64,000 bases of DNA from Diphasiastrum complanatum (GCA_029204225.1 CM055097.1:33790804-33854803); one strand, 5' to 3'; positions 11,939-23,638 are shown, counted from the first letter of the stretch. Notes: generated by a model not told the origin, from the sequence alone. Translations and numbers: made by a program.

Positions 11939-11952
11939 TGGCGCCGTTGCCA
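11939..11952 (+). promoter_or_regulatory. Primer-binding site, tRNA-Asp type
   Basis: TGGCGCCGTTGCC starts two bases after the 5' LTR. It is complementary to the 3' end of plant tRNA-Asp, the primer used by many Tat-type Ty3 elements. The match breaks after about 13 nt. Confidence 0.75.
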
Positions 11953-12229
11953 GATATAGGTTTCCACTAACTAGTTTAGCTGCATTTTAGCTATTTTCTT
12001 GCTTTTTAGAGTAGTTTTAGGTAGATTTTTGGGTGTTTAGAGTTAGTTTGGACTATGCATAGCTAGCGGAGGGTAGAGAAGGCCCTGAAAAGCCTCTAAG
12101 GCTTGAAACCCAAACCAACCAGCCAAAAAAACCCAAAAAAACACACCAATCTGCATTTTGGAGAGAAATAGAGCCTAAAATCTCATCAGATTTTTATATC
12201 TCCACAATCAGTGAGAATTAACCCTTGCA

Positions 12230-12985
12230 TGACTGGCAGCAGCTCCAGGGTACTATCCCAAATCTGCATAGTAGTTAGTTCCAAGCAGATTGTAAAAACA
12301 AGAGAAAAATCATAAAAAAAATTCAAAAAACCCTTGAAAAAATCCAAAAAAATTTAAACCTTCATAAGAACTCTCGCAGAGCCCTCTGAAGTCCCATCTT
12401 AGAAAGACTAAGACACAGAGAAGCTTGCGAGAGTTAGTTTGATGTCTGAGTGCATGTGCGAGAGTTCCTAGTGAAAAATAGATGGGAAAGTACTAGTGAA
12501 CCCTCGCAGACAGCAAAATTTTCAGTTCCAGTAATCAAGAACTCTCGCAGAGGATTCTAAAGTTCCATCTCAGTGAGACCAGGACACAGAAGAGCTTGTG
12601 AGAGTTAGTTTGATTCCAGTGAGTAGAAAATTGGATTTAAGTGCAAAAAGTTCACTAAAAAGTGAAGATCCAGCAAATCCTTCCAGTAAGAACTCTCGCA
12701 AACCCTCTCAATCGATTCAGAATGTCAATTTACATCAGTGATGAAGCCTGCGCGAGTTAGTGTGAAGATCTGGTGAAGATCAAGCCAAAAAGTGGTTTTG
12801 AACCCTCGCAAACAGTGAAATTTTCACTTCTTGCGAGAGTTAACTCTCGTAGAAAATTCTATAGTGAGATCTGACCCTTGCGAGAGTTACTTCCTAGAGA
12901 TCTGAAAGATATCAAATTTTTTACCTGCAAAAATAACTAAAGAACCCTCACACAACCAACCATCGCACAAGAGAACCCTCGTAGA
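12230..12985 (+). repeat. Leader with repeated CTCTCGCAGA / TGCGAGAG motifs
   Basis: The untranslated leader repeats AACTCTCGCAGA or AACCCTCGCAGA and their reverse complement (TGCGAGAGTT) many times. A ~170-bp direct repeat is visible (about 12368 and 12538). Alternating orientations would let the RNA fold into several stems. The same motif family reappears after pol at 19260-19510. Confidence 0.75.
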
Positions 12986-13019
12986 CTAGAGCAATGGAAA
13001 GGTCTGCATCAGATCCAGC

Positions 13020-14275
13020 TACTGTCAAAATCTCAGGTCAATCAATGCAAGGAGTAAAACGTTATCAAGGAAAAACCACCGTAAAGGGCCTAAAATTCAC
13101 TTCCGGCCGATCAGATTGATCAGATCCTTAGAAATCCAGACTGCATCCTACTGTATAGGCAAGATCCAATCACTTTGGAATCCACCATCAGATGAATCTG
13201 AGATCGGGATAGCACGAAGGATAGCAAATCAAGCACCACACCTTCCCAGATTAGCAGTTGTGCAACAAGAGGCAGAACTGGAACCAGCACCAATGGATCC
13301 AATAGGCCAACCCCTACATGTCGCGCCCTTGCAAGCAGTCTGAAGAGCACCATGGATGGAAATAACAAAATATGACAGATCATCAGATCCCATCCGATTC
13401 CTCTAGATCTATGAGCAAGCATGTGAAATCTACGATGAAAGGACACCTGCGAAGAAGCTGATGTTGTTCTCCATGTCCTTATTGGTAGTGGCTCAGGATT
13501 GGTTTTTCAACCTGTCAGAGGAAGAAAAATCCACCTGGGAAGCGGTTAAGGCGGCTCTCATTACGCGCTTTAAACCAAAAAAGTTCCTGGAAGACCCGTT
13601 TCTCCTGCTGAGCAAAGTCAAGATGGGAAAATGAGAAAGGGTCGGGGACTATATTGAGCGGGTCAAACACTTAAGATCCGAGTGCAGTGCAGCCCTAACT
13701 CCCGATCACGCGGTGATCATGTGGTTCCTAGCCGAACTACCACGAAGCATCAGAAGAGTAGATTTCGCCATCTGTGCAATGCAACATCGCACGATACGAC
13801 ATTTTGCCCGTTCAACCCCCGGACTGTTCAACAGAAGAGAAGTCCTTATCAAACTTCCTATCCTTACCATCAAGGGGCACCCAACGTGGCACCAAGGTAC
13901 GATGCACCAAATCAATCACAGTGTATGGCCTTACCTGCTCCACCAGGGCCAGCCAATCAACAAGTGGCCCATGTAAACCTGACAGCAGCAAAACCAGAGA
14001 TGCAAATGCCACCTCAACTTGAGCAGCAGCAATGGTACGGACCAGATGAATCATATGGATCCTGCCATAAATGAATATGTTGCGGCCTATGCAGCTCAGA
14101 CTCAGCGACAAGACGGAAGAAACTACGGCTGCTACGGATGCGGCGAAGGACACAGAATTGCATAATGTCTCTACAAGGGACAATATACATCCTTCTACCA
14201 AAAATGCGGTTATGGACACTGGTACAAGAATTGTCCATTTAAACCTGGAACCAGTGCACCTCTGAACCTCATTGC
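13020..14275 (+). pseudogene. Ty3 gag (broken)
   Basis: The Retrotrans_gag core reads RFL.IYEQACEIYDERTPAKK, then AQDWFFNLSEEEKSTWEAVK, ALITRFKPKKFLEDP, YIERVKHLRSE and MWFLAELPRSIRRV, from about 13395 to 13770. An in-frame TGA interrupts it at 13632-13634, and an earlier stop follows PIRFL. Two zinc-knuckle relics follow: CYGCGEGHRIA-stop-C near 14110 and a second (YQKCGYGHWYKNC, first Cys lost) near 14200. The protein would form the virus-like particle. It is homologous to the gag at 34280-35191 on the other strand. Confidence 0.8.
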
Positions 14276-14599
14276 AATACAGCAACCAGCACTTCCAGCA
14301 GGGACGTCATCGGAAGGACAACAATTCCACGCTCATGTGTTGGATGTTACGCGAGCACAGAAGAGGAAGGAAGTGGCTCCCTCACCACCGCATCGGCCAC
14401 TGACGACCATCCCTCAACTTCAGTGCCATATCCGAATGTGCGAGAAGAAAGAGGATAGTACCAGAAAATAAGACACTGGGTACAGAAAGCACAAGCGAAG
14501 GAAAAAGAGAAAGAAAGAGATAATCATGTGGAACCTCCAATTGGCATCGAACGGGAACCGCAAATGGGCTCACCACTGCGCACTGATTAGAATGATCAG

Positions 14600-15727
14600 T
14601 TGCACGACCATGAACTACCTTTTCACATGGTGGAGCCCGAGGAGCCACGCACTAAAAGGCTCGCACTTTTACTGTCAAGCCGTGTTAGTTTACCACTTGG
14701 AGAACTACTGCGGATTGCACCACTAGTGAAAAGCCTTCTAGTTGAATGGGCCAAAGTGGATGAGGATCCAGTAGCGCTTGAGCCCATATATTGCACTGGC
14801 TATGAAGAAACAAGTAACGTCCTCCACATCGGAGCAGCATGGGAAAGTGAGGAACACAACATTTTTTTGCCAATCAAACACAAGAGATACGAGGACGAGG
14901 CGGCAGTGGTAGATGGAGGATCGGGTGTCAACCTGATCTCCACCACTTTGTACGAAAAATGGGATTTACAAGGATTGAAGCCAGCAAGATTCACCATTAA
15001 GCTAGCAGATCAATCCTGTGTGACACCAAAAGGTGTGGTTGTCGATATCCCTGTAAAGATAACAGACATGCAGTTTGTGATTACTTTTGTGGTCATAGAT
15101 ATACTTGAATCTCCATCTGCATACCGTGTTTTACTGGGAAGACCATGGTTGAGGACTGCGCAAGTAGTACACAACTGGGGTACGAGAAAACTCACCTTCA
15201 AGAACAGAGAGCAGGCTGTAAAGGTGGATCCAACCACATGGGCGGTGAAACCTATTGCACCCAAAGCTGATGACGGATCATCCACGACAGACCACACGAT
15301 TGATTGCCCAAGGGCAGCCAAGAGGGGTCACTATCATTCAGAGACGGATGTCGTAATGTGGACGGATGCATTAGCAACTACTGACTACCAGACATGTCAA
15401 TATGAATTAGATCCAGAAGCTAGTACATCTTCACCCAAGTATTACACTATGGACACACCCATCACATTTGGGGTGAATATGATAAACGTAGCATGGCTGC
15501 CAGCGGAACCTATTGAGAACCCAGTGGACGATGATTTGGTCCCTTGGCAACATGCTCTAACTTATAATAAAGAGATTGAGCTAACTGATGAACAGGTCCT
15601 ACACCACATGGACCCATATTGTTACGGAATCAGGAAAGTACCAGCTCAACCACCGCAAAAGTCTGCTATGGCGAAAGTCTCAAAGGTCGATCCCCCAAGG
15701 CACCTGCGAATAAGAAGAATCAGTTGA
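14600..15727 (+). pseudogene. Ty3 aspartic protease region (open 375-codon frame)
   Basis: A long open frame with a retropepsin-like domain. KRYEDEAAVVDGGSGVNLIS carries the catalytic Asp (VDGGS form common in plant Ty3 elements), followed by hydrophobic strands and VLLGRPWLR near residues 190-200. The protease cuts the gag-pol polyprotein. The frame is intact, but the gag before it and the RT after it are broken, so I call the locus a pseudogene. The start codon has no meaning of its own, since the domain is normally made as part of gag-pol. Confidence 0.75.
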
Positions 15728-16189
15728 AGCAGCGCTACAACCAGGTGATCCATTGGAGTGATCTACCCGATGAGGCAATAGCTATAGGTGGATGTGGATA
15801 TTCGCAACCATGAGGTGAATATCAAGGCAGTCCCGATGAAGGATAACAAGGACAAATCCACAAAGATGACAAATAAGAGAAAAAAGAAAGTATTGGAATC
15901 CTTGAAGTCAATCAAGTTGGACTCTAATACAGCGTCATCTTCTACACAGGTGACAAAAAATCAAAAAATGACCAGTCGGGCTAAGATCAATATGCTGAAA
16001 GAGGAATCTCGATGAGCGCCAGTTCACGAGATGTCTGAGACTTTCAAGAACAATACCTTGGACGACGTGGTAATCATGATGCCGCAAGCCAAGAGAGAAC
16101 CTGATCAAAGTCAGGCACCAGCGGAACAAGTCTTCAAGGGACCTGTGCGAACACAACCAATGAACCTTGCCAAGCCAGGTGGAGAAGAA

Positions 16190-17637
16190 AAGATAGTGCA
16201 TGTGGGAGAGCAGTTAACACCCACACAGTTCAAGAGACTACGATCGTTGTTGGTGGAATATAAAGACTGTTTTGCATGGAGTTACAGTGATCTTAAGGGC
16301 ATTCCACCAACAGTAGTCCAACACACCATACCCTTGGTGGACGGAGCAGTCCCAAGGTAAGTCGTTACTACCGCTGCAACCCCAATTATACAGAATTGAT
16401 CAAGCAGGAGTTGTAGAAGCTGATGGATGCAGATTTCATCTATCAAATCGAGCACACGGAATGGATATCACCGATAGTTATAGTACCCAAAAAGAACGGC
16501 AAAATGCGGATTTGTGTGAATCTGAAGGCACAAAATGCAGTTACCAAAAAGGACCATTTTCCTTTACCATTTAGGGAAAGTGTCCTCGACAAGGTAGCTG
16601 GCGCCGAAGCCAACAGTTTTCTAGACGGCTTCAGTGGCTACAATGGGGAACCTATGCCTATAAAGTGATGCCATTCGGACTTTGCAATGCCATTCGGACT
16701 TTGCGGCATTCAAAGATTATTTGCAGAAAAATTTGAAAATTTTCTTGGACGATCTGTGGGTGCATGGACCAGACTCAGAACACTTATCCAACTTGGAGAA
16801 GGTGTTACAAAAATGCCGTGAATACCAGATCTCCCTCAATCCAGAAAAATGTCAATTCTGGGTGACACATGGCTTGATTCTCGGCCATATAGTGTCAAGA
16901 CATGGGATCTTGACACAGATCTATCTAAGATCAGGATCATTGTTGATCTACCGCCATCGGAGACGATCCGCGAGGTCTACATTTTCATGGATCATGCTAA
17001 CTATTATAGGATCTTCATTCTTGATTTTGCGGAGTTAGCCCGACCAATTCACAAACTCACAACGGATCCACATTGGAACGAGGAAGCCCTAAAGACTTTT
17101 CAGAAGCTTAAAGATGCATTGGTCTCAGCACCAATCTTACGCCCACCCAATTGGTCCATTGAGTTCCACGTGCATACGGACGCATCAAAGTATGCAGTTG
17201 GAGCAGTCTTAACCCAGCCAGGTGAACACAAAAATAATTTTCCAATCCGATTTGCAAGCCGATAGCTCAGTGATACCGAAATGAATTACTCAACCATAGA
17301 GCGGGAAGCATTGGCAATGAGCTATGCGGTTAAAAAATTTTGACACTACTTGATGGCCACACATTTTGCTTTTTATACGGACCATCAACCCTTGCTCTAT
17401 CTCGTTAATAAAACTTGCAACACCGGAAGAATCACCAGATGGCTACTTCTGTTGTTGGAGTTTGATTTTTGGATGGTAGTTTGCAAGGGAAAACAACATT
17501 ACATGGCAGATCACGTGTCGCGAATCAAAGGGAAGGAGATTGCAACCCAACCCGACGATGAACTGGCAGATGCTGTCTTATTTTACGTGGACACAGTACC
17601 AGAATGGGTTGCCGACATTGTTGAATATCTAATCTAA
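16190..17637 (+). pseudogene. Ty3 reverse transcriptase and RNase H (deleted, with stops)
   Basis: RT blocks: EWISPIVIVPKKNGKMRICV, then SFLDGFSGYN (motif A Asp), then the remnant WGTYAYKVMPFGLCNA and KIFLDDLWVHG (motif C, FLDD). About 30 codons are missing between SGYN and WGTYAYK. CCATTCGGACTTTGC is duplicated in tandem at 16670-16705, shifting the frame. RNase H follows: HVHTDASKYAVGAVLTQPG, a stop at about 17263, STIEREALAM, another stop at about 17341, then FYTDHQPLLYL and KGKQHYMADHVSR. The enzyme cannot be functional. Confidence 0.8.
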
Positions 17638-18840
17638 TGCGGGGCCAACCAGACAAATCTTTACCAAAGATGGAACAGCGGAAATTGATTTTAAAGGCTA
17701 GACCTTATCAGCTGATTGCCGGCCAGTTGTATCGAAGAGGTCCAGATGGAATTCTTCGACAGTGTATTCTTCCTCATGAGGCCACCCAGATCATTTCGCT
17801 CTCACATGAAGGCATGGGTGGGGGTCATTTTGCATCTGACATTACAGTTCGCAAGAACCTGCAATCAAGATGTTGGTGGCCAACGATTCATAAGGATATA
17901 GAGGAATACTTAAAAAAGTGCGATGTGTGCCAAAGGGCAAGGAGACCAATGAGATTGAATTACGACTTACTACAAGCACCATTCGAAAAGTGGGGATTGG
18001 ATTACATCGGTCCAATTCACCCTGCAGCAAGGAGTTCCCAAGCTTGATACATAATCTTAGCCACATACTACCTCACCAAATGGGTCGAAGCCAAGGTAGT
18101 AAGAGTAGTTGATGCTAGGACCACTGCCAAGTTCCTTTATGAAAATATCATTATACACTTCGGATGCCCGGTGGAGCTAGTCAACGATCGCGGAAGCCAT
18201 TTCATCAACGAGACCATCAAGGTCCTGTTGGAGGAATTCTTTGTGATCCACAAAACTAGTACATCTTATTATCCTCGTGGTAATAGGCAAGCAGAATCAT
18301 CCAATAAGATCCTGTGTAGCATGCTCACGAAAATAGTTGAAGCTAGCAGATCGGATTGGGAACATAAGTTGCATGCTGCACTGTGGGCATTCAGGACAGC
18401 ATATAAAGGAAGCACTGATCAAACACCCTTCCAATTGGTATATGGTCAGGATGTTGTAATGCCAGTAGGGTTTTTAGTTCCTTCATTAAGGATTGCCACC
18501 ATGCAACGTCTTAATGAGTCCAAATCTCTACAACTACGCCACGAAGCTCTGTGAAACACGCTTACTAGTTGTGCACGCACTGGCAGCTAAAAAGGAAAGA
18601 TGCAAGGCATGGCATGATCGCAGGCTACAAAAGAAGGATCTTGGCTCCGGAGATCTGGTCCTGATGTATAAAACCAAGGCGATAAGGGAAAAGTTAAAAT
18701 TCACAGCGAAGGTCCTTATAGAATCAAGGAAATTCTTAATCATGGAGCCATGAATTTGGAAAAGCTAGATGGGACACCATTCGATACACCCATCAATGGT
18801 AGCCGGTTGCACAAATACTGGCCACCGCAGTAAGATAGAT
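17637..18840 (+). pseudogene. Ty3 integrase (one stop, late frameshifts)
   Basis: The H2C2 zinc-binding part has HEGMGGGHFASDITVRK and WWPTIHKDIEEYLKKCDVCQ. The catalytic core has WGLDYIGPIHP (first Asp), LVNDRGSHF (second Asp) and YPRGNRQAESSNKIL (Glu), i.e. a complete D-D-35-E set. A stop follows SSQA at 18045, and the frame breaks again near 18552 before the C-terminal KKDLGSGDLVLMY region. Integrase inserts the cDNA into the genome. Confidence 0.8.
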
Positions 18841-19199
18841 CCAGATTGGTGATGGCACATTATGAAAAGCTATTCTACTAAACCATCACCGCTAGATCTA
18901 AGAAGGTCCATCAGAATCCAAGAAGGATCCAGATCCAGATAGGATCAAGAAGGAAGCAGATCATCAGACTGACTGATGGATCTACTAGCAAGTATCCATC
19001 AGAACTTCTAGAGAACCACCGACAGTCAGATCAAGCATGGATGAAGCTGATTACCAGTTTACAAAAGTTAAAAATCAGAACATCTCGAGATCTCATCTAA
19101 AAACACTCTAAAAGAGCACTTTTTTCATGATTTTTTGAGATCCCCTGGGAGATAGCTCTTGAAACTTGGACAATCACCAGATCTGACTTAGATGCAACC

Positions 19200-19510
19200 A
19201 TGAAAATTTCTCACAAGAGTTTCTAATGGAGTAATCATCATTTTTTAGTGTATGCGAGAATTCCCAGAAGCTAAATTTTCAGAACCCTCACAGGGCTCAA
19301 GATCATCCTACCAACCCTTGCAAGGTGCCTAAATGGAATCATAGTAGGAAAATTAGCTTGCCTACATGGTATGATCTTGAAAATCCAATCATAGGAACAA
19401 CTTGTGCGAGAGATCACTTCCTGCGAGAGTTAAACCCTCGCAGACAGTCTGAACCCTTGCAAAACCTTCGCATAGCAGTCAAATCACCTTATGAATTCTC
19501 GCAGACTTCC
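19200..19510 (+). repeat. Second block of CTCGCAGA / TGCGAGAG motifs after pol
   Basis: AACCCTCGCAG, TGCGAGAGTTAAACCCTCGCAG and ATTCTCGCAGA occur here, the same family as the 12.2-13.0 kb leader. It sits just before the 3' ORF, so the extra ORF has its own repeat-rich leader. Confidence 0.6.
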
Positions 19511-19867
19511 CTGAGGTCTTATAATTTTGTGAAGAAGGTGTTTGCCAAAATTTGGGTGGAACTGAACAAGGGAAAGTGGATTTCACCTAATACGCACTCT
19601 AACTTCCGCTATATAAGGGCTGAATTTGAGTCATTTGTCACCTTTGCTAGCGAAGCTCTGTCGAAATTTACATTGAAATTACCAAGTTCTCCGTTTGCGA
19701 CCAAACTTCCTACCAGCTATCATCTGATCATACTGAATATCGACCTGTGCTCTGAACTACACTTCGTCATCCAACACTCATTATTCACAGTTTTCTGTCG
19801 TTTCCACACCATTTTTCATTTTTCACCATTCTTTCCATTTTTCTGACCTCTAATCATCACTGCTAAC

Positions 19868-20374
19868 ATGGCCTCCTCATCCTCTGAAGGCTCTGGCACC
19901 AAACAGGTGATCCAGCGTGACATCCCCGAGGCCACACAGATTTGGCCTCTACCCTCTGACGCTCTGATCCAACCATGGCTACAGACAGCCGGTCCACTTC
20001 TACTGGCAATGGGTTTTTACCTGACGCTCTTCCATTCTGAGATTAACATGGGCCTCGCCCTTCATGCTTACGCCACTTGGGATGAGAAAAAGACTCATTT
20101 TCACTTCCTGTACCAAGGTACCACATACAAGGTCAGGATTAACGCCGACTCGATGGTTACCGTTGGCATTATGTCCGGTGATCGTCAGCCCTTCTCCCAT
20201 CGCAACGCCAAAAGTTTGATCAAACCTTTCGTCACCCAAATTGCACCAGAAATTCCCATACAGACTAACAATGGTTACTTGATAGAGGCTATCACAAGAC
20301 CCATCATTCAGACGGCTGCGCATCTTTTGAATAACTTTCTGGTTATTTCAACCTTTCGCAAAGACAGAATCTAG
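19868..20374 (+). pseudogene. Ty3 3' ORF, N-terminal domain (function unknown)
   Basis: A 168-codon frame starting at an ATG in reasonable context, with a hydrophobic stretch GPLLLAMGFYLTLF and a mixed alpha/beta-looking remainder. I do not recognise the fold. It ends at a stop near 20372; a serine/threonine/proline-rich stretch follows in another frame (20637-21353), so a frameshift has probably cut one long ORF. Extra ORFs after integrase are known in Tat-type Ty3 elements and in Athila-type (env-like) ones. Nothing here shows a clear fusion peptide or a C-terminal anchor, so I do not call it env. Confidence 0.5.
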
Positions 20375-20636
20375 TCTAAGCTGTTGAGTCAGATAGTGGA
20401 GTCCTTTTTGGAATTCCCTAGTCCCTCCATTGTGCCATACGACTGGCATAGCTTCCTTATTTGAGAACTAACCAATCCATCAAACCCAACAATCGTGAGC
20501 AAATCGCAGTGGGCCCCCTGTTGTGTAACTTTGTCTATGCACTTCTCGAGGCAAAAGTGTGTGGTTTCCAATGCTCATCCCTTTTGTCTATCCTCGTGCC
20601 GCATACTAACCTTTATCCCCTGCCACTTCTTCTTTT

Positions 20637-22010
20637 GTGCAACCCCCCACTCCGATTTCTGTTGTCGCTACCTCTCTTCTTGTTCCATCCACATCTGTTT
20701 CTGTCTCCATCCCCATTTCTTCTGTTGATACCACTCCTATTTCTCTTCCAGTATCCACTACTCCATCCATCACCATCGCATCTTCCATCACTCCTGCCGC
20801 CACCGTTGCTTCCATTCCATTCAATCTCTCTAATTCTCAATTGTCTCCCGACACTCTGGCGTGGATGCAAGTCATCAATTTTTCACCCCCACGCCAGACG
20901 CTTTCTGCTCCATCCTCACCTTCTTCCATACTCCACACCACCCTCCAGTTCCCTTCTGTTCCTCCCATCCTCTCGTTCGGACAAACCGTCCTCACCCCTG
21001 TTTTCACAATTGCTTCTCAAACCCCACCCGCTTCGCCAACAAAGGTTGCTGAGGGCAACCAACCATTGTCTGATGATGCATTTTTCCAAACAGTATTTGC
21101 ACCATCACCAGATCGGACTGATCCTAGCACCCCAGATGGCATCAGGTCCAATGAGAACCTGATAGAAGACAATGACGACGATACTCCACAAGTCGTCGGG
21201 GCCCGATACAATACAAGCCCCTGCCAGTGCCAGTGTACCGGCTGCTCCCACAGATCTAACGAAGGTGTACCAAACTCTAGTAAAATACATCCTGGATGCG
21301 GTAGCGGCCAACGCCATTCTGGAACGCAGGGTACTACATCTAGCGACGAGTAACACACATTTGCGAGCAGACCTCACCAAGCTGCAGCAAGAGCTGATTT
21401 TGGCTTAACAACATGAACAAGCAGGGCACCAGGAGATTTCCAAGCTACAGCAGAAGGAGGAGGGCCTCTTCAACAACTATATCCAAAGCCTCTCCAAAGC
21501 ACTGACAGAGGCATCCACGAAGGTGTGGGAGCTTCAATCTGAAGCGTCCCAACGGCTTGCTTCCATCCAGACGCAACTAAACCTTTTGGAAGCAGAGAAT
21601 ATGCGCCTGGGGACAGAGGTCAAAGCCTTACAAGAAGAAAAGCTCGTCTGGTTAGCTCAACTTGCACCGGATTCAAGGACGCTTTCTCAATCAGAAATAA
21701 ATCTTCTACGGTGTCAGGTGCAGGTTTATAGCCAAACCTTAAATAGCTACCAGACAAAGATCAACAAATATCGGACAGGCGCAACGCATGAGCTCGCCCA
21801 GGCCAAGCAAGCCCTCAAGGCCTGCCAGAAATTTATGGAAACGAAGGCCCAACCCACCCGCGTGGTAATTCCACCGCCACCTATTTTTGACGCTACACAG
21901 GCCAGTACAAGCCAAGACCAGAGCCAACAGGCAGCAAGGGGATTTCAACAAGACCAAGGATTCGAAGGCCAGGACCAAAGGCAGACGGATACGGCTACTG
22001 AGACGTGAGA
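20637..22010 (+). pseudogene. Ty3 3' ORF, S/T/P-rich linker and coiled-coil part
   Basis: From 20637 to about 21150 the frame is rich in Ser, Thr and Pro (SVSVSIPISSVDTTPIS). A second frame from 21172 to 22008 is Gln/Leu/Glu/Lys-rich with heptad-like spacing (LERRVLHLATSNTHLRADL, LLEAENMRLGTEVKALQEEK), broken by one TAA at 21406-21408. The end is Gln-rich (SQDQSQQAARGFQQDQ). This looks like a coiled-coil oligomerisation segment of the same broken 3' ORF. Function unknown. Confidence 0.5.
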
Positions 22011-22254
22011 CCAGGGCCAAGGCGCAACTACCAGCCAAAGCCAAGCCACATCATCCAGAGGTTTGCGCACGATATCTGCCAGCCGGGCCTTCCAAAGACC
22101 AAAGTCCGTGGAGGAGAAAATCAACAAATTTCTATCAAAGTATCCCCACTAGTCATCAAGAGGCGGCTGGCAGATATCGTTTTCTGCTCAGACAATCAAG
22201 GGCAACGAACTACAAGTATTACCCCCCCTCCAACCACAACCAGAGTGGTGTCAG

Positions 22255-22816
22255 CAGTTGTTTGAAAGAGACTCTGCGACCATTAAGGCCTATGTGATGA
22301 GTCCACAACAATTATGGGTGAACGCGCACTTTCTGCCATGTCCGAAATGTGGCACCCCACTGGACAAGATCACGAGGGCTCTCACCGCGTTCGCCAACCA
22401 ATATATAAATTTCCCTAATCCAACAGTCCGCGCGACAACCGCTTACGTCCGGGTCTTGGAACATCTGATGGGGATCGAAGCTAAACGGGACAATTTTCTT
22501 CCATCCATATTCTTTGATGTTAATAAGGTGCTACCTTCAGACAAAATTGAAGATTAGCTGCCAATAGCTCATGTCTATTACCGAGCTACACTTTAGGGTG
22601 ATCCATGGACATGCCGATTTTAAACATGGGTCGACCAAGATTGGCTGCGGGGGGCCCACAAGTCTCTTCACATGCCAAAAGACTTGAAGAAATTGGACCG
22701 CCTCAACTTTATGGAGGGCGTCACCACCTACCTCATCCAGCAAAGGCGGGCGAAGAAAACGGTCTACTAAGCCGGCATAGTGCCGAGGGACCGGCACTAC
22801 TTCAAGTCGTGGGTCC
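22255..22816 (+). pseudogene. Ty3 3' ORF, C-terminal part with CPKC
   Basis: LWVNAHFLPCPKCGTPLDK contains one CxxC pair, and the 99-codon frame ends at 22557. In another frame the stretch 22680-22816 reads AGIVPRDRHYFKSWV and runs into the 3' LTR, so the original ORF probably ended inside the LTR. No second CxxC is seen. Not recognised. Confidence 0.4.
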
Positions 22817-23633
22817 TGTTGGGGGTATTCCCAACAAAGTGTAAATAAATGAAATCATCCAATAAAATGTGTTGCGAGGGCATGGCATCCTGCGCGCGTA
22901 AGCCCATGGCCCAATGAGCACGCAAGTAAAGTTGTAAATAAAATAAACTTGACTTGGGCCTTGGAATTAAAATAAAACTAGAGGCCCAAAGTCACTTTTA
23001 AACTTAGAGATTACTTTTTAGATTTGGGTCCAAATTGGGACTCACATGAATCTTGTGATTACCAATGTACTTTTTGTGGACCCTTGGATCAAGGGGTCCA
23101 AGATGAATGGATAGGATCATTGTGAATATTAGCCAATAGGATTGAGGGGCAAGGGCCTTCCCCATTTTATAAAAAGGCACAATTTGTACACTATTTTCAT
23201 GCTTAATGAGAAGGAGGAAACTCTACCAAGTTTGGAAGAGAAGCATCCTCATTTGTAATTCAATGTTTGCTATTGCTCTTGTTGTTTTCAATCGCTTTCA
23301 AGTTCATGCTTTTTGGTTTCAATAGTTTATGTTTCTCCTTTAGCAAGTATAATGTGCATTTGAGCTAACCTCCACCCTCCCTCTATCTCTCTCTTCTATC
23401 TTCCTTTCCCTCCATCTTTTCTAATCATCCCCTTCCTTTCACCTACAATCATGATGAATGTTAGTGTAGAGGAGTATAGTTAAGGGAGAGTAGTGTTAGT
23501 GGAGAGTAGAGTTAAGGGAGAAAGTAGGAAACTAACTAAAAGTAGCATCTATGCATAGTTAGGTACCTATCCAGTGATCTAACCCTTGTTGAAAAGCGGG
23601 AGGGCTATACTACACAAGATCTTCGACCCTACA
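22817..23633 (+). repeat. 3' LTR of the Ty3 element (817 bp)
   Basis: It starts TGTTGGGGGTATTCCCAACA, in which TGTTGGG and CCCAACA form a hairpin at the tip, and ends CGACCCTACA followed by the AGGTC duplication. A TATA-like TTTTATAAAAA lies near 23165. The 11204-11937 part of the 5' LTR is nearly identical to it. Confidence 0.9.
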
Positions 23634-23638
23634 AGGTC
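23634..23638. repeat. 5-bp target-site duplication AGGTC (right)
   Basis: Second copy of the duplication, directly after the LTR end. The sequence then continues as the interrupted copia LTR. Confidence 0.85.

Larger units (their letters stand above)
10622..23633 (+). mobile_element. Ty3/gypsy LTR retrotransposon with extra 3' ORF (Tat-like)
   Basis: A 13-kb insertion bounded by a perfect 5-bp duplication. Order: compound 5' LTR, tRNA-Asp type primer site, repeat-rich leader, gag, protease, RT/RNase H, integrase, second repeat-rich spacer, 3' ORF, 3' LTR. The gag-protease-RT-RNase H-integrase order defines Ty3/gypsy; the Asp primer site and an extra ORF after integrase fit the Tat-type lineages. 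All coding parts carry stops or deletions, so it cannot move on its own. Between LTR positions 11204-11937 and 22902-23633 I count only about two differences, so insertion was recent. No convincing polypurine tract is seen before 22817. Confidence 0.85.

Noticed and set aside
11939-11952. tRNA gene fragment
   Set aside because: The match is only the complement of a tRNA 3' end placed right after an LTR, i.e. a primer-binding site.
13812-14285. 157-codon minus-strand frame across gag
   Set aside because: It is antisense to the recognisable gag and zinc-knuckle region and has no domain.
19868-20374. Envelope-like protein of the Ty3 element
   Set aside because: One hydrophobic stretch is present, but no signal peptide, cleavage site or C-terminal membrane anchor can be seen, so env is not supported.
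20461-21162. 233-codon Leu/Pro-rich frame
   Set aside because: It is a shadow of the S/T/P-rich linker of the Ty3 3' ORF read in another frame.
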